A DNA stretch of 6,706 nt from the NCBI GenBank assembly GCA_003133345.1, contig PKXB01000234.1, positions 12,359-19,064 on the forward strand. Direction: 5' to 3'. The DNA is from Hyphomicrobiales bacterium. GTDB lineage: Bacteria; Pseudomonadota; Alphaproteobacteria; Rhizobiales; Xanthobacteraceae. Of the stretch, positions 5,545-6,706 are shown one piece after another; within the stretch, counting starts at the first letter, position 1; every line of letters begins with the position of its first letter. A program made the position numbers and the translations under genes. The notes under the pieces were generated by a model. That model worked only from the letters and a program-made list of their open reading frames with translations. It made no database searches and was not told the origin of the DNA.

Positions 5545-6216
5545 ATGACCGGCACCGCCTACCGAAATCGCCTACGCGCGCTGCTGACGCCGGCCGAGCA
5601 CCGGGCGTTCGCGCGCCTCGACACGCCGCAAAAGATTCAGACCTTCATCGAAAAGCTGCCGCCCAATTTCGAGCTCAAGGGCGACACCTGCATGTCGCCG
5701 CGTAGCGTGCTGAAGACGCGCACCGCCCATTGCGCGGAGGCGGCGGTCCTCGCTGTCGCGGCACTCATCTATCATGGCAAACCGGCCTGGCTGATGGATA
5801 TCCAGGCGCTGCCAAGCGATCAGGATCACATCGTTACGCTGTTTCGGGAGCGCGGCCTGTGGGGCGCGATCAGCAAGACCAATCACGCCGTCTTGCGCTG
5901 GCGCGATCCGATCTACCGCAGCCCGCGCGAACTGATGATGACTTACGCGCACGAATACAATCTGAATGGCGGCAAGAAATCGATGCTGGCTTATTCGAGG
6001 CCATTTTCGCTGACGCGCTACGCGCCCGCGCGCTGGCTGATCGCACCCGACGATCTCGACTGGCTGATGGACAAACTCGACAATTCGCCGCATGTGCCGG
6101 TGGCGCCGAAGCATGTATTGCGCCGGCGGCGGCCCTCGACCCGGGTCGAATTAAAATCGCAAGACATCGTGGAATGGCCGGTGCCGCCCGAGCGCAGGGT
6201 CAAGCTCACGAAGTAA
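5545..6216 (+). CDS. Conserved-hypothetical-type protein with transglutaminase-like Cys/His core
   Basis: 223 residues, apparently cytoplasmic (no signal peptide or membrane span). Residues about 44-125 look like the transglutaminase-like thiol-hydrolase fold: a helix beginning with the likely nucleophile C63 in RTAHCAEAAVLAVAAL (59-74), a strand region GKPAWLMDIQAL (78-89), then a His in DQDHIVTLF (92-100) that would be H95. GLWGAISKTNHAVLRWRDP (104-122) follows; D121 is one candidate for the acidic partner. The C-terminal 50 residues are rich in Pro, Arg and Lys and look less ordered. The ATG at 5545 is the first possible start after an in-frame stop at 5530; its SD is poor. It is divergent from the sulfur operon and lies 40 nt before the thioesterase gene on the same strand. 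The fold is inferred from pattern memory, and substrate and activity are unknown. Confidence 0.68.
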   Translation: MTGTAYRNRLRALLTPAEHRAFARLDTPQKIQTFIEKLPPNFELKGDTCMSPRSVLKTRTAHCAEAAVLAVAALIYHGKPAWLMDIQALPSDQDHIVTLFRERGLWGAISKTNHAVLRWRDPIYRSPRELMMTYAHEYNLNGGKKSMLAYSRPFSLTRYAPARWLIAPDDLDWLMDKLDNSPHVPVAPKHVLRRRRPSTRVELKSQDIVEWPVPPERRVKLTK

Positions 6217-6222
6217 TGCTAG

Positions 6223-6228
6223 TATAAA
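6223..6228 (+). promoter_or_regulatory. Possible -10 box (TATAAA) between the two plus-strand genes
   Basis: TATAAA lies in the 40-bp gap, just after the stop at 6214-6216 and 28 bp before the GTG start at 6257. No convincing -35 is present at the right spacing (TCAAGC at 6200-6205 is poor). The thioesterase may therefore be read from the upstream gene, from this weak promoter, or both. Confidence 0.2.
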
Positions 6229-6256
6229 ATGCGACAACGGGCCGGAGGCATTTCGC

Positions 6257-6679
6257 GTGGCGTCTTTCACATTCCGCAGGCAGTTGACCGTCGAATGGGG
6301 CCAATGCGACCCGGCCGGCATCGTGTTCAACAGCCGCTTTTTCGAGATGTTCGACATCAGCACCTGGATGCTGTTCGAAGCCGCGCTCGGCGTGACGGCG
6401 CATCAGCTGGCGGAAACCTTCGGCATCATCGGTATTCCGCTGGTGGACGCGCGCGCCAATTTCCTGAAGCCTGCGAAATTCGGCGACGTGGTGGAGATCG
6501 CCTCGCGGGTGACCGAGTTCCGCCGCTCCAGCTTCGACGTCGAGCACCGGCTCACCATCGGTGGAGAACTGGCCGTGGACGGGGCCGAGACCCGGGTCTG
6601 GACGGCGCGCGACAAGGACAATCCGGACAAGATCGGCGGCGTCGTCATTCCGAGCGATGTCATTGCCCGATTTGGGTAA
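6257..6679 (+). CDS. Hotdog-fold acyl-CoA thioesterase, 4-hydroxybenzoyl-CoA thioesterase type
   Basis: 140 residues, the usual size for the family. The signature WGQCDPAGIVFNSRFFEMFD (14-33) carries D18, which lines up with the catalytic Asp17 of the Pseudomonas 4-hydroxybenzoyl-CoA thioesterase. The later pattern GIPLVDARANFLKPAKFGD (59-77) followed by EIASRVTEFRRSSFDVEH (80-97) is the central strand region of the hotdog fold, and the protein ends near VVIPSDV as relatives do. Such enzymes hydrolyse aromatic or other acyl-CoA thioesters in the cytoplasm as tetramers. The start is GTG at 6257 with a strong GGAGG (6244-6248) 8 nt upstream; no ATG fits. The substrate cannot be read from the sequence and no aromatic-degradation gene is nearby. 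It could equally be a YbgC-like or housekeeping thioesterase. Confidence 0.9.
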   Translation: MASFTFRRQLTVEWGQCDPAGIVFNSRFFEMFDISTWMLFEAALGVTAHQLAETFGIIGIPLVDARANFLKPAKFGDVVEIASRVTEFRRSSFDVEHRLTIGGELAVDGAETRVWTARDKDNPDKIGGVVIPSDVIARFG

Positions 6680-6706
6680 TCGGCGGCGCAGCGCGGGCAA
6701 TCGTCC

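Noticed and set aside
5142..5555. A 137-residue version of the small membrane protein starting at 5555
   Set aside because: The added 95 residues have no protein-like pattern, would overlap the start of the divergent gene, and lack the good SD found at 5270.
5572..6114. Minus-strand 180-codon ORF and plus-strand 165-codon ORF (5730-6227) overlapping the transglutaminase-like gene
   Set aside because: Neither shows a domain; the 5545-6216 frame has a coherent helix/strand pattern and conserved-looking motifs.
6206..6700. Minus-strand 164-codon ORF opposite the thioesterase
   Set aside because: Antisense to a clear hotdog thioesterase with a catalytic signature and strong SD.
1..6706. Mobile elements, CRISPR arrays, tRNA or rRNA genes
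   Set aside because: No direct-repeat arrays, transposase or integrase reading frames, or tRNA/rRNA-like sequence were seen on either strand.

Overview
The window is a GC-rich, densely coded stretch of bacterial chromosome. The protein families, the codon bias and the alphaproteobacterial promoter shapes suggest a Hyphomicrobiales (rhizobial-type) alphaproteobacterium. That assignment is an inference from sequence style, not a database match. No mobile element, tRNA, rRNA or CRISPR array is visible.

The central block (5270 down to 539, minus strand) reads as one sulfur operon of four tightly packed genes. In transcription order they are a 42-residue single-span membrane protein with no name I know, a YeiH/UPF0324-type membrane transporter (the family called 'putative sulfate exporter'), CysJ (the FMN/FAD flavoprotein of NADPH-sulfite reductase) and CysI (the siroheme/4Fe-4S hemoprotein). 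The gaps between genes are 7, 11 and 22 nt. The likely logic is movement of a sulfur oxyanion by the transporter, perhaps helped by the small protein, plus six-electron reduction of sulfite to sulfide by CysJI. A hairpin beginning in the cysI stop codon probably ends the transcript.

Downstream on the same strand (313 to the left edge) is the first third of a formate/nitrite-type (FNT) channel. It has its own exact-consensus sigma-54 promoter at 397-412, so it is probably controlled separately from the cys operon, by a nitrogen-type or other enhancer-binding activator.

Right of the operon is a 274-bp divergent control region (5271-5544). It holds two short palindromes next to a possible -35/-10 pair for the sulfur operon, and several inverted repeats closer to the plus-strand gene. 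Two plus-strand genes follow: a 223-residue conserved-hypothetical-type protein with a transglutaminase-like Cys/His layout (5545-6216), and a 140-residue hotdog-fold acyl-CoA thioesterase of the 4-hydroxybenzoyl-CoA type (6257-6679, GTG start). The last 27 bases hold no gene I can see.

Most of the window is ordinary. The parts that deserve attention are the small membrane ORF coupled to the transporter, the transporter sitting in an assimilatory sulfite reductase operon, the sigma-54 promoter of the FNT gene, and the palindromes in the divergent region.
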